Assembly (NCBI GenBank): GCA_030538705.1
Contig: JAUNTL010000018.1
Location: 1-41,107 of the forward strand
Source of the DNA: Paracoccus sp. (in: a-proteobacteria)
Lineage (GTDB): Bacteria; Pseudomonadota; Alphaproteobacteria; Rhodobacterales; Rhodobacteraceae
DNA length: 41,107 nucleotides
Direction: 5' to 3'
Shown: positions 1-8,532 of the stretch, piece after piece
How positions within the stretch are numbered: position 1 is the stretch's first letter
Layout: each line of letters opens with the position of its first letter
Notes under the pieces: model-generated
Told to the model about the DNA's origin: nothing
Database searches by the model: none
The model's input: only the letters and a program-made list of their open reading frames with translations
Translations under genes and position numbers: made by a program

Positions 1-92
1 TGCCACAGTAAGGGGCGTGCCACGGTCAGGACGGGGCAGCGGGCAGGGGCGTGCAGCCGTCAGGATGGTGCGCGATCAGCAGGGTGCCGCGG

Positions 93-884
93 TCAGGACG
101 GATCACCCCCCTTGCCGGGGATGACGCGAAAGGCGGCGCGGCGCTCGTCCGGTGTGGCGGGCGGTTTTGCCCCTGCGGGCCTGCCGCCGGGTTTTGGTCC
201 GCCGCCGCGTGGCGGGGGCGGGGGCGGGGGCGGCCGCCAGTCGGGCGCGCCATCGGCAAACCCGCCGGGACCGGGCCGCAGCGGGCGCGCGCCCTCGATC
301 ACCGGAAGATGCACGTCCCGGATCATGTCAAAGCGCCGTGGCGCGGCACCGCAAGGACTACCGCTGACCAGACAGCCAAGCGCGCGGCTGACATCGCCAA
401 GATCGGATTTCAGCGGCAAAAGCATCATCCGCGCCTCCAACTCGCCGCGCCCGAAACCGGCGGGCGAGCGCAGCACCAGATCGGCGATCTGGGGGCCACG
501 GAACACGGCCTCCAGCACATCCGACAGCTGCCCGCGCGACGGCGGGTTGAAAAGCGCGCTCAGCGGCATGCCACGCACCTCCATCCCCATCAGATCGACG
601 AGATGGCGCCCGGCCAGCCGCAGCCGCGCCGCGCCCGGCGCCGTGCGTTCGAGGATAAAGGCGTAATCGACCGCCGGCCCCATCGCCGCAGGCGTGACAT
701 CGGTGCGATCAGGCACGGCCCGGCCAGCCCGCAGGCCGTCCCAGAAACCGCGCAGGCCGGCCACGATCCGCGCCGCGTCAAAGGGCGCGTCAGCAGGCGC
801 GTGCCGGTCCAGCCGGATGACGCGATCATGATCCTGCACAGGGCCATCACCCCCCGCCTTGCCGTGATCCGGGCCGTCATTCAT
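93..884 (-). CDS. PAS-domain protein, proline-rich C-terminus
   Basis: Predicted 263-residue soluble protein. The central part (about residues 30-165, with a [10 protein letters not shown]... [21 protein letters not shown] core) resembles the single-PAS-domain proteins common in Rhodobacterales (DUF1457/PAS_5 type), which are thought to be sensory or regulatory but whose ligand is unknown. The C-terminal 60 residues are low complexity, with a run of eight prolines and Gly/Lys/Pro stretches, and are probably disordered. I chose the ATG at 884 because the frame upstream to 1175 would run through the gmk promoter and start. The Shine-Dalgarno is weak (GGACAGG about 10 nt upstream). It diverges from gmk across about 175 bp. 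Family call is fairly sure; function is not known. Confidence 0.75.
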   Translation of the reverse strand: MNDGPDHGKAGGDGPVQDHDRVIRLDRHAPADAPFDAARIVAGLRGFWDGLRAGRAVPDRTDVTPAAMGPAVDYAFILERTAPGAARLRLAGRHLVDLMGMEVRGMPLSALFNPPSRGQLSDVLEAVFRGPQIADLVLRSPAGFGRGELEARMMLLPLKSDLGDVSRALGCLVSGSPCGAAPRRFDMIRDVHLPVIEGARPLRPGPGGFADGAPDWRPPPPPPPPRGGGPKPGGRPAGAKPPATPDERRAAFRVIPGKGGDPS

Positions 885-1059
885 CTGTCGTGACCTGTCC
901 TTGTCCCCGGATGCCGGGCCGCGTGCCAGCCCGTGCCGGCCTCCTTGTAACCCATCCCGGACCGGCGCGCGCATAAAATCTTGCCGGTTGGTTAAGGCAC
1001 AAGGGGTTGATTCCCGCCGTGACAGCAGGGCAAATGCGCCAAATGAAAAGGGGGACGGG

Positions 1060-1683
1060 ATGGACCGGACCGGACTGTTAATCATTCTGTCATCGCCATC
1101 CGGGGCGGGGAAATCGACGCTGGCGCGGCGGCTGATCTCATGGGATCCTACCCTGGCCTTTTCGGTCTCGGCCACGACGCGCCCGGCGCGCGCGGGCGAG
1201 ATCGACGGCCAGCATTACCATTTCATCACCCGGCCCGAGTTCGCCGCCATGGTCGCGGCGGGCGACATGCTGGAACATGCCGAGGTATTCGGCAATCTTT
1301 ACGGCAGTCCGCGCGGCCCGGTCGAGGCCGCGATGCTGGCCGGGCGTGACACGCTGTTTGACGTTGACTGGCAGGGCGGTCAGCAGATCCGCGCCAGCGT
1401 GCTGGGCGCGCATGTGGTCAGCATCTTTATCCTGCCGCCCTCGATGGCCGAGCTGGAGCGCAGGCTGGTATCGCGCGGACAGGACGCGCCCGAGGTGATC
1501 GCCGGGCGCATGGACAAAAGCCGGGGCGAGATTTCGCATTGGGCGGAATATGATTATGTCCTGGTCAATGACGATATAGAGGCAAGTTTTGAACGGATCT
1601 GTGCTGTCCTGACCGCCGAACGGCTGCGACGCGACCGCCAGAAGGGGCTGGGGCCATTCGTCAAGACGCTGATGGAAGGATAA
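1060..1683 (+). CDS. gmk: Guanylate kinase
   Basis: Converts GMP and ATP to GDP and ADP, feeding GTP, dGTP and (p)ppGpp pools in the cytoplasm. The 207-residue protein has the P-loop SPSGAGKST at residues 12-20, the GMP-binding segment [19 protein letters not shown] and the [11 protein letters not shown] motif typical of the family; length is normal. The frame is open back to 901, but the ATG at 1060 has a good purine-rich Shine-Dalgarno (AAGGGGGA, 5-6 nt upstream) and gives the family N-terminus, so the longer reading is rejected. It is followed after 4 nt by the carbonic-anhydrase-like gene, so the two are very likely co-transcribed. Confidence 0.96.
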   Translation: MDRTGLLIILSSPSGAGKSTLARRLISWDPTLAFSVSATTRPARAGEIDGQHYHFITRPEFAAMVAAGDMLEHAEVFGNLYGSPRGPVEAAMLAGRDTLFDVDWQGGQQIRASVLGAHVVSIFILPPSMAELERRLVSRGQDAPEVIAGRMDKSRGEISHWAEYDYVLVNDDIEASFERICAVLTAERLRRDRQKGLGPFVKTLMEG

Positions 1684-1687
1684 GCGC

Positions 1688-2209
1688 ATGATCTGGGAAC
1701 TTGATGGCGTTGCACCACAGATCGCCGAGGACGCGTGGATCGCGCCGGATGCACAGATTATCGGCCGGGTGGTGATCGAACCGGGCGCAAGCATCTGGTG
1801 GGGCGCCGTGCTGCGCGGCGATAACGAAGAGATCCGCATCAGCGCCGGCGCCAATGTGCAGGATCTGTGCTGCCTGCATACGGATCCCGGCTATCCGCTG
1901 CATGTCGGCGAGAATGTCACCGTGGGTCATCGCGCCATGCTGCATGGCTGCACCATCGGCGCGGGTGCGCTGATCGGGATGGGGGCGACGGTTCTCAACG
2001 GCGCGCGGATCGGGGCGGGAACGCTGATCGGGGCAGGGGCGCTGATTTCCGAGGGCAAGGACATTCCCGGCGGCGTGCTGGTCATGGGCGCGCCCGGACG
2101 CGTCGTGCGCGAGTTGGATGCCGGCCAGATCGGGGGTCTGCTGGAATCCGCCCGGCGTTACAGCGCCAATGCCGCCCGCTTCCGCGACGGCATGAAACGG
2201 ATCGGCTGA
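1688..2209 (+). CDS. Gamma-carbonic-anhydrase-like hexapeptide protein (YrdA/PaaY type)
   Basis: 173-residue left-handed beta-helix protein built from hexapeptide repeats (for example [19 protein letters not shown]). The three zinc ligands of gamma-class carbonic anhydrases are present as H64 (in CLHTD), H81 (VGHRA) and H86 (LHGC), plus the conserved NVQD segment. Members form trimers with a metal at each subunit interface; many show weak or no hydratase activity, so the physiological reaction is uncertain. The Shine-Dalgarno AAGGA lies inside the last codons of gmk, 7 nt before the ATG, which points to translational coupling. The next gene starts 1 nt after its stop. Confidence 0.9.
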   Translation: MIWELDGVAPQIAEDAWIAPDAQIIGRVVIEPGASIWWGAVLRGDNEEIRISAGANVQDLCCLHTDPGYPLHVGENVTVGHRAMLHGCTIGAGALIGMGATVLNGARIGAGTLIGAGALISEGKDIPGGVLVMGAPGRVVRELDAGQIGGLLESARRYSANAARFRDGMKRIG

Positions 2210-2210
2210 G

Positions 2211-3308
2211 GTGGACCGCCGCATCGTTCAGGATCTGATCGCGGCGATGCCGGTGCCGGTGCTGGCCGTCGATGGCGCGGCGCGTGTCATGGCCGCCAAT
2301 GCGGCCGCAACCGCGCTGCTGGGCGCGCCGCTGACGGACCGCCCCTTTGTGACCGTGCTGCGCCATCCGGTCGTGGTTCAGGCCGTTGACGCCGTCCTTG
2401 ACCCCGCCCATGTCGAGCCGCCGGTGCCGGACCCGACGCTGATGGCGGTGGCCTCGGGCGGGCATCGCAACCGGGTCGTGATCTCGGCCCGCGGGCGCGA
2501 TATCCCGGCCGAGATCACCGTCTCGGCCCTGCCCGGACGCGCGGGCGCGCTGATCGTGATCGAGGACAGCTCCGGCCGCGAGGCCGCCGAACAGCAGCGC
2601 CGCGATTTCGTCGCCAATGTCAGCCATGAGCTGCGCACACCGCTGACGGCGCTGATGGGGTTTATCGAGACGCTGCGCGGCCCGGCCCGCAACGATGCCG
2701 ACGCGCGCGAGCGGTTTCTGGCCATCATGGAGGCCGAGGCCAGCCGGATGAACCGGCTCGTGCTTGATCTTCTGTCGCTCAGCCGCGTCGAATCCGAGGA
2801 ACGCCGCCGCCCGGCCGAACAGATCGACCTTGCCATGCTGGTGCGCGCCGTCGCAGCGACGCTGGCCCCGCAGGCGGCAGCGCAGGGCGTGCAGATCCGC
2901 GTCGAGGGCGCGGATGCGGGGCCAGAGCTGGTCGCGGGGGATGCCGATCAGCTGACGCAGGTGTTCCATAATCTGGTCGAGAATGCGGTGAAATACGGCG
3001 GCTCGGGCGGCGAGGTAATCCTGTGTCTCAGGCGGATCGCGCATGAGCCGACCCTGCGCGGCCCGGCCCTGTCGGTCACGGTGCGCGATCATGGCGAGGG
3101 GATCGATTCGATTCACCTGCCGCGGCTGACGGAACGTTTCTACCGCGTCGACAACCACCGCTCGCGCCAGCAGGGCGGCACCGGGCTGGGGCTGGCCATC
3201 GTCAAGCACATCATCAACCGCCATCGCGGCAAGCTGCGGGTCGAATCCGAACTCGGGCAGGGGTCATCCTTCAGCGTGATCCTGCCGGTGCAGCGCGACC
3301 GGCCGTAA
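2211..3308 (+). CDS. phoR: PhoR-type sensor histidine kinase, no membrane segment
   Basis: 365-residue kinase with an N-terminal PAS-like domain (about 10-115), HisKA with the phospho-acceptor H139 in VANVSHELRTPL, and HATPase_c with N-box (FHNLVENAVKYGG), G1 (DHGEGID), F-box (LTERFYRVD) and G2 (GGTGLGLAIVKHI). I see no transmembrane helix. It resembles the short PhoR-like phosphate-starvation kinases of Rhodobacteraceae, but no phoB, phoU or pst genes are in the window, so the phosphate role is inferred. The GTG start lies 1 nt after the upstream stop with little Shine-Dalgarno; an ATG at 2247 is the alternative. Likely read with gmk and the carbonic-anhydrase-like gene. Confidence 0.85.
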   Translation: MDRRIVQDLIAAMPVPVLAVDGAARVMAANAAATALLGAPLTDRPFVTVLRHPVVVQAVDAVLDPAHVEPPVPDPTLMAVASGGHRNRVVISARGRDIPAEITVSALPGRAGALIVIEDSSGREAAEQQRRDFVANVSHELRTPLTALMGFIETLRGPARNDADARERFLAIMEAEASRMNRLVLDLLSLSRVESEERRRPAEQIDLAMLVRAVAATLAPQAAAQGVQIRVEGADAGPELVAGDADQLTQVFHNLVENAVKYGGSGGEVILCLRRIAHEPTLRGPALSVTVRDHGEGIDSIHLPRLTERFYRVDNHRSRQQGGTGLGLAIVKHIINRHRGKLRVESELGQGSSFSVILPVQRDRP

Positions 3309-3318
3309 TCCCCCCTGC

Positions 3319-3347
3319 TTGCCGGACCGCGCCCGAGGGACTATCTG
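3319..3347 (+). promoter_or_regulatory. Possible sigma70 promoter for ispG
   Basis: TTGCCG and TATCTG are separated by exactly 17 nt in the short gap between the kinase stop and ispG. Matches are 4/6 and 3/6 to consensus, which is modest. Initiation near 3354 would leave a leader of about 15 nt. The call rests on spacing and position only. Confidence 0.3.
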
Positions 3348-3368
3348 TCGCGGGAACGAAAGGGTTCG

Positions 3369-4502
3369 ATGATGACGCATAATCCCATCCGTCCGTGGCG
3401 CGATATCGGGCGGCGGCGCTCGCGCCAGATCATGGTGGGCCGGGTTCCGGTCGGTGGCGATGCGCCGATCAGCGTCCAGACCATGACGAATACCGACACA
3501 ACGGATGTGCGCGCGACTCTGGCACAGATCATCGCGGCGACCGAGGCCGGCGCCGATATCGTCCGCGTCTCGACCCCCGACGAGGCCAGCACGCGGGCGC
3601 TCTATGAGATCTGCCGCGAAAGCCCGGTTCCGGTCGTGGCCGATATCCATTTCCATTACCGTCGCGCAATCGAGGCCGCCCAGGCGGGGGCCGCCTGTCT
3701 GCGCATCAACCCCGGCAATATCGGCGATGCCCGGCGCGTGACCGAGGTGGTGCGCGCCGCGCGCGATCACGGCTGTTCGATCCGCATCGGCGTCAATGCC
3801 GGCTCGCTGGAGCGTCATCTGCTGGAAAAATACGGCGAGCCATGCCCCGATGCGATGGTCGAATCCGGGCTGGATCATATCAAGCTGTTGCAGGACAACG
3901 ATTTTCACGAGTTCAAGATCAGCGTAAAGGCATCCGACGTCTTTCTGGCCGCAAGTGCCTATCAGCAGCTGGCGGATGCGACAGACGCCCCGATCCATCT
4001 GGGCATCACCGAGGCCGGCGGACTGCGCGGCGGGACGGTCAAATCCGCGATCGGGCTGGGAAACCTGTTATGGGCCGGTATCGGCGATACGATCCGGGTC
4101 AGCCTGTCGGCCGACCCGGTGGAAGAGGTCAAGGTCGGCTTTGAGATCCTGAAATCTCTTGGCCTGCGCACGCGCGGGGTTCAGGTCATCTCTTGCCCGT
4201 CCTGCGCGCGTCAGGGCTTTGACGTCATCAGGACCGTCGAAATCCTCGAGGAGCGGCTGGAACATATCAAGACGCCGATCTCGCTGTCGATCATCGGCTG
4301 CGTCGTCAACGGGCCGGGCGAGGCGCTGATGACCGATATCGGCTTCACCGGCGGCGGTGCAGGATCAGGCATGGTCTATCTGGCTGGCCGGCAGAGCCAC
4401 AAGATGAGCAATGCCGAGATGATCGACCATATCGTCGAACAGGTCGAGAGCCGCGCGGCTCAGATCGAGGCGGCACAAAAGGCGACGGATGGCACGTCCT
4501 GA
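3369..4502 (+). CDS. ispG: 4-hydroxy-3-methylbut-2-enyl diphosphate synthase (IspG/GcpE)
   Basis: Catalyses the reductive ring opening of MEcPP to HMBPP, the penultimate step of the MEP isoprenoid pathway, with a [4Fe-4S] cluster fed by ferredoxin or flavodoxin. The 377-residue protein has the N-terminal TIM barrel ([28 protein letters not shown]) and a C-terminal cluster domain with C276, C279 and C311 in the SCPSCARQG and [10 protein letters not shown] motifs; E318 would be the fourth ligand. This is the short two-domain bacterial form. Two ATGs occur in tandem (3369, 3372), preceded by AAAGGG. The cluster requirement fits the Fe-S support genes at 37.7-38.4 kb. Confidence 0.97.
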   Translation: MMTHNPIRPWRDIGRRRSRQIMVGRVPVGGDAPISVQTMTNTDTTDVRATLAQIIAATEAGADIVRVSTPDEASTRALYEICRESPVPVVADIHFHYRRAIEAAQAGAACLRINPGNIGDARRVTEVVRAARDHGCSIRIGVNAGSLERHLLEKYGEPCPDAMVESGLDHIKLLQDNDFHEFKISVKASDVFLAASAYQQLADATDAPIHLGITEAGGLRGGTVKSAIGLGNLLWAGIGDTIRVSLSADPVEEVKVGFEILKSLGLRTRGVQVISCPSCARQGFDVIRTVEILEERLEHIKTPISLSIIGCVVNGPGEALMTDIGFTGGGAGSGMVYLAGRQSHKMSNAEMIDHIVEQVESRAAQIEAAQKATDGTS

Positions 4503-4533
4503 CGCGGCGGCATGCGCCACGGGACCGGCGCAG

Positions 4534-4562
4534 TTGTCAGGCGCGGGGACGCGCGCAAGAAT
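4534..4562 (+). promoter_or_regulatory. Putative sigma70 promoter
   Basis: TTGTCA (5/6 match to the -35 consensus), a 17-nt spacer, then AAGAAT (4/6 match to the -10). A start near 4569 gives a leader of about 23 nt to the secreted protein at 4593. This is one of the better promoter matches in the window; no direct evidence. Confidence 0.45.
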
Positions 4563-4592
4563 GCGGCATAACGGCTTTTAAGGGACGATCTT

Positions 4593-5075
4593 ATGCAACG
4601 AATCGGAATCGCCATCGCCGCGCTTGTCACCGCGGCCGTTCCCGCCGCGCTTTTCGCTGATCCGGGCTTTGATCCCGCTGGCGGGTTCTCGACCGTCAGC
4701 TATGCGACGCCATGGGATCAGCAAAGCGAGATCGTCAGCGCCGAAATCACCCCGATCGAAGGCGACCGCTATGCCGTCTCGCTGATGACGACGCTGCCCG
4801 CGACCGACACTTCCGGCGGATGCGGCGGCGGTATCGAGGGCGAAATCACGCTGAGCGGGCGGATGGCCACACTGATCGTCGTGAATGAGGATTTCGATGC
4901 CTCGATCCCCGAAAACCCGGTCAATGCCCGTCAATGCCAGGTTGACATGGAATGGACCGGCTCGACCTCGGATGACGCTTTCACGCTTGAACTGACCGAG
5001 CAAGGCGGCTGCATGTATCACCACGGCGCTAGCTGCGGTTTCAGCGGGGTGCTGCACTATACCGCCGCCGGATAG
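4593..5075 (+). CDS. Hypothetical secreted protein with four cysteines
   Basis: 160-residue protein I do not recognise. Residues 1-22 form a clear signal peptide (MQRIG then a long Ala/Val/Leu core, probably cut after LFA). The mature part has four cysteines (C77, C115, C140, C148), consistent with two periplasmic disulfides, and a beta-rich, acidic composition (pattern GCGGGIEGEITLSGRMATLIV). No enzymatic motif is seen. The start at 4593 sits after AAGGGA at 8 nt. It converges on the DsbA-like gene, a plausible catalyst for such disulfides, though that link is only inference. A GC-rich hairpin (arms 5063-5069 and 5076-5082) lies at the stop but has no T-run. Confidence 0.7.
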   Translation: MQRIGIAIAALVTAAVPAALFADPGFDPAGGFSTVSYATPWDQQSEIVSAEITPIEGDRYAVSLMTTLPATDTSGGCGGGIEGEITLSGRMATLIVVNEDFDASIPENPVNARQCQVDMEWTGSTSDDAFTLELTEQGGCMYHHGASCGFSGVLHYTAAG

Positions 5076-5086
5076 GGCGGCGCGGC

Positions 5087-5830
5087 TCAGCCATCCTGCG
5101 CGGCGCGGACCTCTTCGATCACGGGCGCCAGACCGGCGCGGGGCACGCCGCGCAAAAGCTGGTCGCCGATCACAAAGGTCGGCGTGCCGGAAATCTGCAT
5201 GCGTTCACCCAGTTGGCGGTTGGCGGTCAGAACCGCGCTCACCTCTTCGCTGTCCATCGCGGCCAGAACCGCCTCGGCATCCAGCCCCGCATCACCCGCA
5301 AGGTTGCGCAAGGATTGCTCGGTCACGCCGCCGCGCAGGTTGAACAGCCGGTCATGGATATCGCGATAGGCGTCGTCACCCGCGACCTGCTTGACCGCAA
5401 TGGCAAAGCGCGAGGCGGCGGTGCTTTCCTCGCCCAGAATCGGGAACTCCTTGATGATCAGGCGGATATTCCCGTCCGCCTCGACCGTATCAAAGACATG
5501 GCCGTAAACCTGACGGCAGACCCCGCAACGGTAGTCGACAAATTCGACCATGGTCACATCGCCCTCGGGATTGCCGCCGACCCAGCTGTGACCGTCGTTA
5601 TGGATCTGGTCCGCAAGCTCGCGCAGGGCGGTCGCGTCGGCCTCGGCCTCGGCCATGACGCGGCGATCCTCAAGGACGTTCATCGCCTCGATCAGCACTT
5701 CGGGATTATCCAGCAGATAGGCCCGCACCGCGTCATTGAACGCGCCGCGCTCGCCCTCGTTCATCGCGGCAAGGTCCAGGGCCATGACCGGGGTGGCACT
5801 CAGCAACAGGGCGGCAATCAGCGTTTTCAT
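5087..5830 (-). CDS. DsbA-family periplasmic thiol:disulfide oxidoreductase
   Basis: 247-residue protein with a signal peptide (MKTLIAALLLSATPVMA), a helical N-terminal region (about 20-80) and a thioredoxin-fold domain. The active site is CGVC (C102-C105) in EFVDYRCGVCRQ, and the cis-proline loop is SGTPTFVIGD. It matches the Com1/ScsC-like DsbA relatives of alphaproteobacteria, which act as oxidants or isomerases in the periplasm; partner and direction are not readable from sequence. The ATG at 5830 follows AAAGGA at a good distance; the frame upstream to 5956 is not used. It diverges from the aminotransferase across 126 bp, which must hold both promoters. Confidence 0.92.
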   Translation of the reverse strand: MKTLIAALLLSATPVMALDLAAMNEGERGAFNDAVRAYLLDNPEVLIEAMNVLEDRRVMAEAEADATALRELADQIHNDGHSWVGGNPEGDVTMVEFVDYRCGVCRQVYGHVFDTVEADGNIRLIIKEFPILGEESTAASRFAIAVKQVAGDDAYRDIHDRLFNLRGGVTEQSLRNLAGDAGLDAEAVLAAMDSEEVSAVLTANRQLGERMQISGTPTFVIGDQLLRGVPRAGLAPVIEEVRAAQDG

Positions 5831-5956
5831 CGGAGTCCTTTCGAGGTTTGGGCGGAATGTGGCGGCAATATGCGGGCTTGGCAAGTCACCAAGGCTTGAC
5901 CGCGCGCGCCGCTGGCAGGCATACCCGCGCCAAAACAGGCAAAGGCAGTCAGGCAT

Positions 5957-7093
5957 ATGCGGCTCTCACAGCGCGGACAGGTCGATCCCTTTATCGTCAT
6001 GGATGTGATGGAGGCCGCCCGGCAGGCCGAGGCGGCGGGGCGGCGCATCATCCATATGGAGGTCGGCCAGCCCTCGACACCGGCACCGGCACGCGCCCGT
6101 GCGGCATTGCGGGCCGCGCTTGATCAGCCGCTGGGATATACGGTTGCGCTTGGCCTGCCCGAGCTGCGGGCCGGGATCGCGGCGCTGTATGGCCGCTGGT
6201 ACGGGGTCGATCTTGACCCGGCCCGGGTCATCGTCACCTCGGGTTCATCGGGGGCGTTCATCCTCGCCTTTGCGGCATTGTTCGACGCCGGCGCGCGGGT
6301 GGCCCTGGGTGAGCCGGGATATCCCAGCTATCGCCAGATTCTGCGCGCCATGTCGCTGGAACCCGTGGGCATCCCGACCCGCGCCGTGGATCGCTATCAG
6401 CCCCGCGCGCAGGATATCCCCGAAGGCGTGGCCGGGCTGATGCTGGCCTCGCCCGGCAACCCGTCGGGGACGATGCTGGGCCTTGAGGATTATCGCAGCC
6501 TGCTGGGGCAGGCGGCGGCGATGGGCGTCAGCGTGATCTCGGACGAGATCTATCACGGGCTGAGCTATGGCGGGCGCTGCCATTCGGCGCTGGAGGTCAG
6601 CGACGATGTGTATGTCGTCAACTCGTTCTCCAAATATTTCAGCATGACCGGCTGGCGTATCGGCTGGATGGTCGTGCCGCCCGATCATGTCCGCACGCTC
6701 GAGCGGATCGCCCAGAACATGTTTATCTGCCCGCCCCATGCCAGCCAGATCGCCGCCCTTGCCGCGCTGGAGGCCGAAGAGGAATGCGCCGCAAATCTGG
6801 CCACCTATGCCGAAAACCGCCGCCTGCTGATGCAGGCGCTGCCCGCGATCGGGTTCGGGCGTATCGCGCCGCCGGACGGGGCCTTTTATATCTATGCCGA
6901 TATCTCGGATCTGACCGCGGACAGCCGCGCCTTCGCCGCCGAAATCCTAGAGAGCGCCGGGGTCGCGGTCACGCCGGGGCTGGATTTCGACCCGCTGCGC
7001 GGCACGCGGACATTGCGCTTTTCCTATGCGCGCGCGACGTCTGACATCGCCGAGGGCATCGCGCGGCTGACGCGTTTCATGGCGGCGCGGTGA
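5957..7093 (+). CDS. PLP-dependent class I/II aminotransferase
   Basis: 378-residue fold-type I aminotransferase of the aspartate-aminotransferase-like group. The PLP lysine is K226 in NSFSKYFSMTGWRIGW; other cofactor contacts are N168 in SPGNPSG, D196 and Y199 in SDEIYHG. The C-terminal substrate-carboxylate arginine lies in LRFSYAR. Amino-donor specificity cannot be assigned from these motifs. The Shine-Dalgarno is weak. Its stop overlaps the amidase start (TGATG at 7091-7095), so it is translationally coupled to the cell-wall gene downstream. Confidence 0.93.
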   Translation: MRLSQRGQVDPFIVMDVMEAARQAEAAGRRIIHMEVGQPSTPAPARARAALRAALDQPLGYTVALGLPELRAGIAALYGRWYGVDLDPARVIVTSGSSGAFILAFAALFDAGARVALGEPGYPSYRQILRAMSLEPVGIPTRAVDRYQPRAQDIPEGVAGLMLASPGNPSGTMLGLEDYRSLLGQAAAMGVSVISDEIYHGLSYGGRCHSALEVSDDVYVVNSFSKYFSMTGWRIGWMVVPPDHVRTLERIAQNMFICPPHASQIAALAALEAEEECAANLATYAENRRLLMQALPAIGFGRIAPPDGAFYIYADISDLTADSRAFAAEILESAGVAVTPGLDFDPLRGTRTLRFSYARATSDIAEGIARLTRFMAAR

Positions 7094-8280
7094 TGCGCGG
7101 GCTGGTCTTGCTGCTATGCCTGCTGGCGTGGCCGATTGCCGGGCTGGCGCAGGATGAGGTGCCGCGTCTGGACGTGGCGCGTTCCGCGATCACGCAAGAA
7201 GGCGGCGATCTGCTGATCGAGCTGCATCTGACCCGGCCCGTGCCCTATCGCACCTTGCTGGTCGATGGACCCCGGCGGCTGGTGCTGGATCTGCGCGGGG
7301 CCGGGCACAGCCTGGGCGCGCTGTCCGATCTGCGCGGGGCCGGACATCTGGCCGCCCTGCGCGATGGCCCGTTCAGGGCCGGGTGGCAACGTCTCGTGTT
7401 CGAGTTGCGCGAACCCATGGCGCTGAGCCGCGCCGGGATGGAAACGGGCGAGAGCGCCACCTTGCGCCTGCGCCTGACCCCGGTCGCCGCCGAGGAATTC
7501 GCCGGCGCCGCCAATGCCATGTCGGCACTATGGGATCTGCCGCGCCCGACGACCCCGACCGCCGACCCCGCCCGCCCGCGCCCGCTGCGCGTCGCCATTG
7601 ACCCCGGCCATGGCGGGATCGATGCCGGCGCGGTCGAGGGCGGGCTGCGCGAGGCTGATCTGATGCTGGATTTCGCCCATCAACTGACTGAAAAGCTGAT
7701 CCGCGCCGGGTTCGAGGTCGTGCTGACGCGCCGGCGTGACGTCTTTGTCGGGCTGGAGGCACGCATGACCGAGGCGCGGGCATCACGGGCCGATCTGCTG
7801 ATCTCGCTTCATGCCGATGCGCTGCCCGAGGGGCAGGCGGCGGGGGCGCAGATCTTCATCTGGAACAGTCAGGCCGACGACCGTGCGTCGCGCCAGCTGG
7901 CGGCGCGCCACGACCGCGCCGATCTGGTCGCCGGTCTGGACTTGCAGGGCACCGATGATCAGATCGCCGATACGCTGATGGATATGGCGCGCGCCGATAC
8001 ACAGCCGCGATCGGAAACACTGGCCAGTCACATGTCGGCGCGGCTGGCGCAGGCGGGTCTGGCGCTGCATCGCAACCCGATCAAGGGCGCCGCCTTCAGC
8101 GTGCTGAAATCGCCCGATATCCCGTCGGTGCTGATCGAACTCGGCTTTCTGACCGATCCTGTCGACCGGGCCAATCTGACGGATCCGGTCTGGCGCGCGC
8201 AGATGGCCGCCGCCCTGGCCGGCGCCGTGACCGACTGGGCACAGGACGATAATGCGCGCCGCGCCCTGCGCCGCAACTGA
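7093..8280 (+). CDS. amiC: N-acetylmuramoyl-L-alanine amidase (AmiC type)
   Basis: Zinc amidase that cleaves the bond between N-acetylmuramic acid and the stem peptide, splitting septal peptidoglycan for daughter-cell separation. The 395-residue protein has a signal peptide (to about residue 19), an N-terminal AMIN domain (about 25-130) that targets peptidoglycan and septum, and an Amidase_3 domain (165-390). Zinc/catalytic residues are H173 (DPGHGGIDAGA), E187, H240 (ISLHADA) and E349 (LIELGFL). A GTG at 7090 could also start the frame, but the ATG at 7093 in the TGATG overlap is preferred. It precedes mrcA by about 250 bp, the usual order in Rhodobacteraceae. Confidence 0.95.
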   Translation: MRGLVLLLCLLAWPIAGLAQDEVPRLDVARSAITQEGGDLLIELHLTRPVPYRTLLVDGPRRLVLDLRGAGHSLGALSDLRGAGHLAALRDGPFRAGWQRLVFELREPMALSRAGMETGESATLRLRLTPVAAEEFAGAANAMSALWDLPRPTTPTADPARPRPLRVAIDPGHGGIDAGAVEGGLREADLMLDFAHQLTEKLIRAGFEVVLTRRRDVFVGLEARMTEARASRADLLISLHADALPEGQAAGAQIFIWNSQADDRASRQLAARHDRADLVAGLDLQGTDDQIADTLMDMARADTQPRSETLASHMSARLAQAGLALHRNPIKGAAFSVLKSPDIPSVLIELGFLTDPVDRANLTDPVWRAQMAAALAGAVTDWAQDDNARRALRRN

Positions 8281-8475
8281 GGCGCGGTCCGGCCCTCTGG
8301 GGCAGCCTGACCCGGACCGGCGTGCCGCGCGCCGATCAGATCAGATGCCCGCCCGCCGCGCCACGCCGCGCCAGCGGGCCGGGCATGCTGTGACCGGCTC
8401 ACGCGGATGTGACGATATCGGCCCCAATCGCTGATCCGAACAGATGCACAGATCGCCCTTTCACCCAAGCTTGTT

Positions 8476-8504
8476 TTGACGCCGCCGGTCTTGATCGCTA
8501 ATAA
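8476..8504 (+). promoter_or_regulatory. Putative mrcA promoter
   Basis: TTGACG (5/6 match to the -35 consensus), a 17-nt spacer, then TAATAA. Expected initiation is near 8511, about 20 nt before the TTG at 8533. The -35 hexamer contains the TTG that a longest-frame reading would take as the mrcA start, so the promoter and that start exclude each other. Confidence 0.5.
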
Positions 8505-8532
8505 GCCGCATCACATCAGCGCGGGCGGTTCA

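Noticed and set aside
51-893. 280-codon plus-strand open frame opposite the PAS protein
   Set aside because: Arg/His/Pro-rich product; the minus-strand frame has a recognisable PAS fold instead.
2082-3224. 380-codon minus-strand open frame
   Set aside because: Antisense to the histidine kinase; no motifs and no Shine-Dalgarno.
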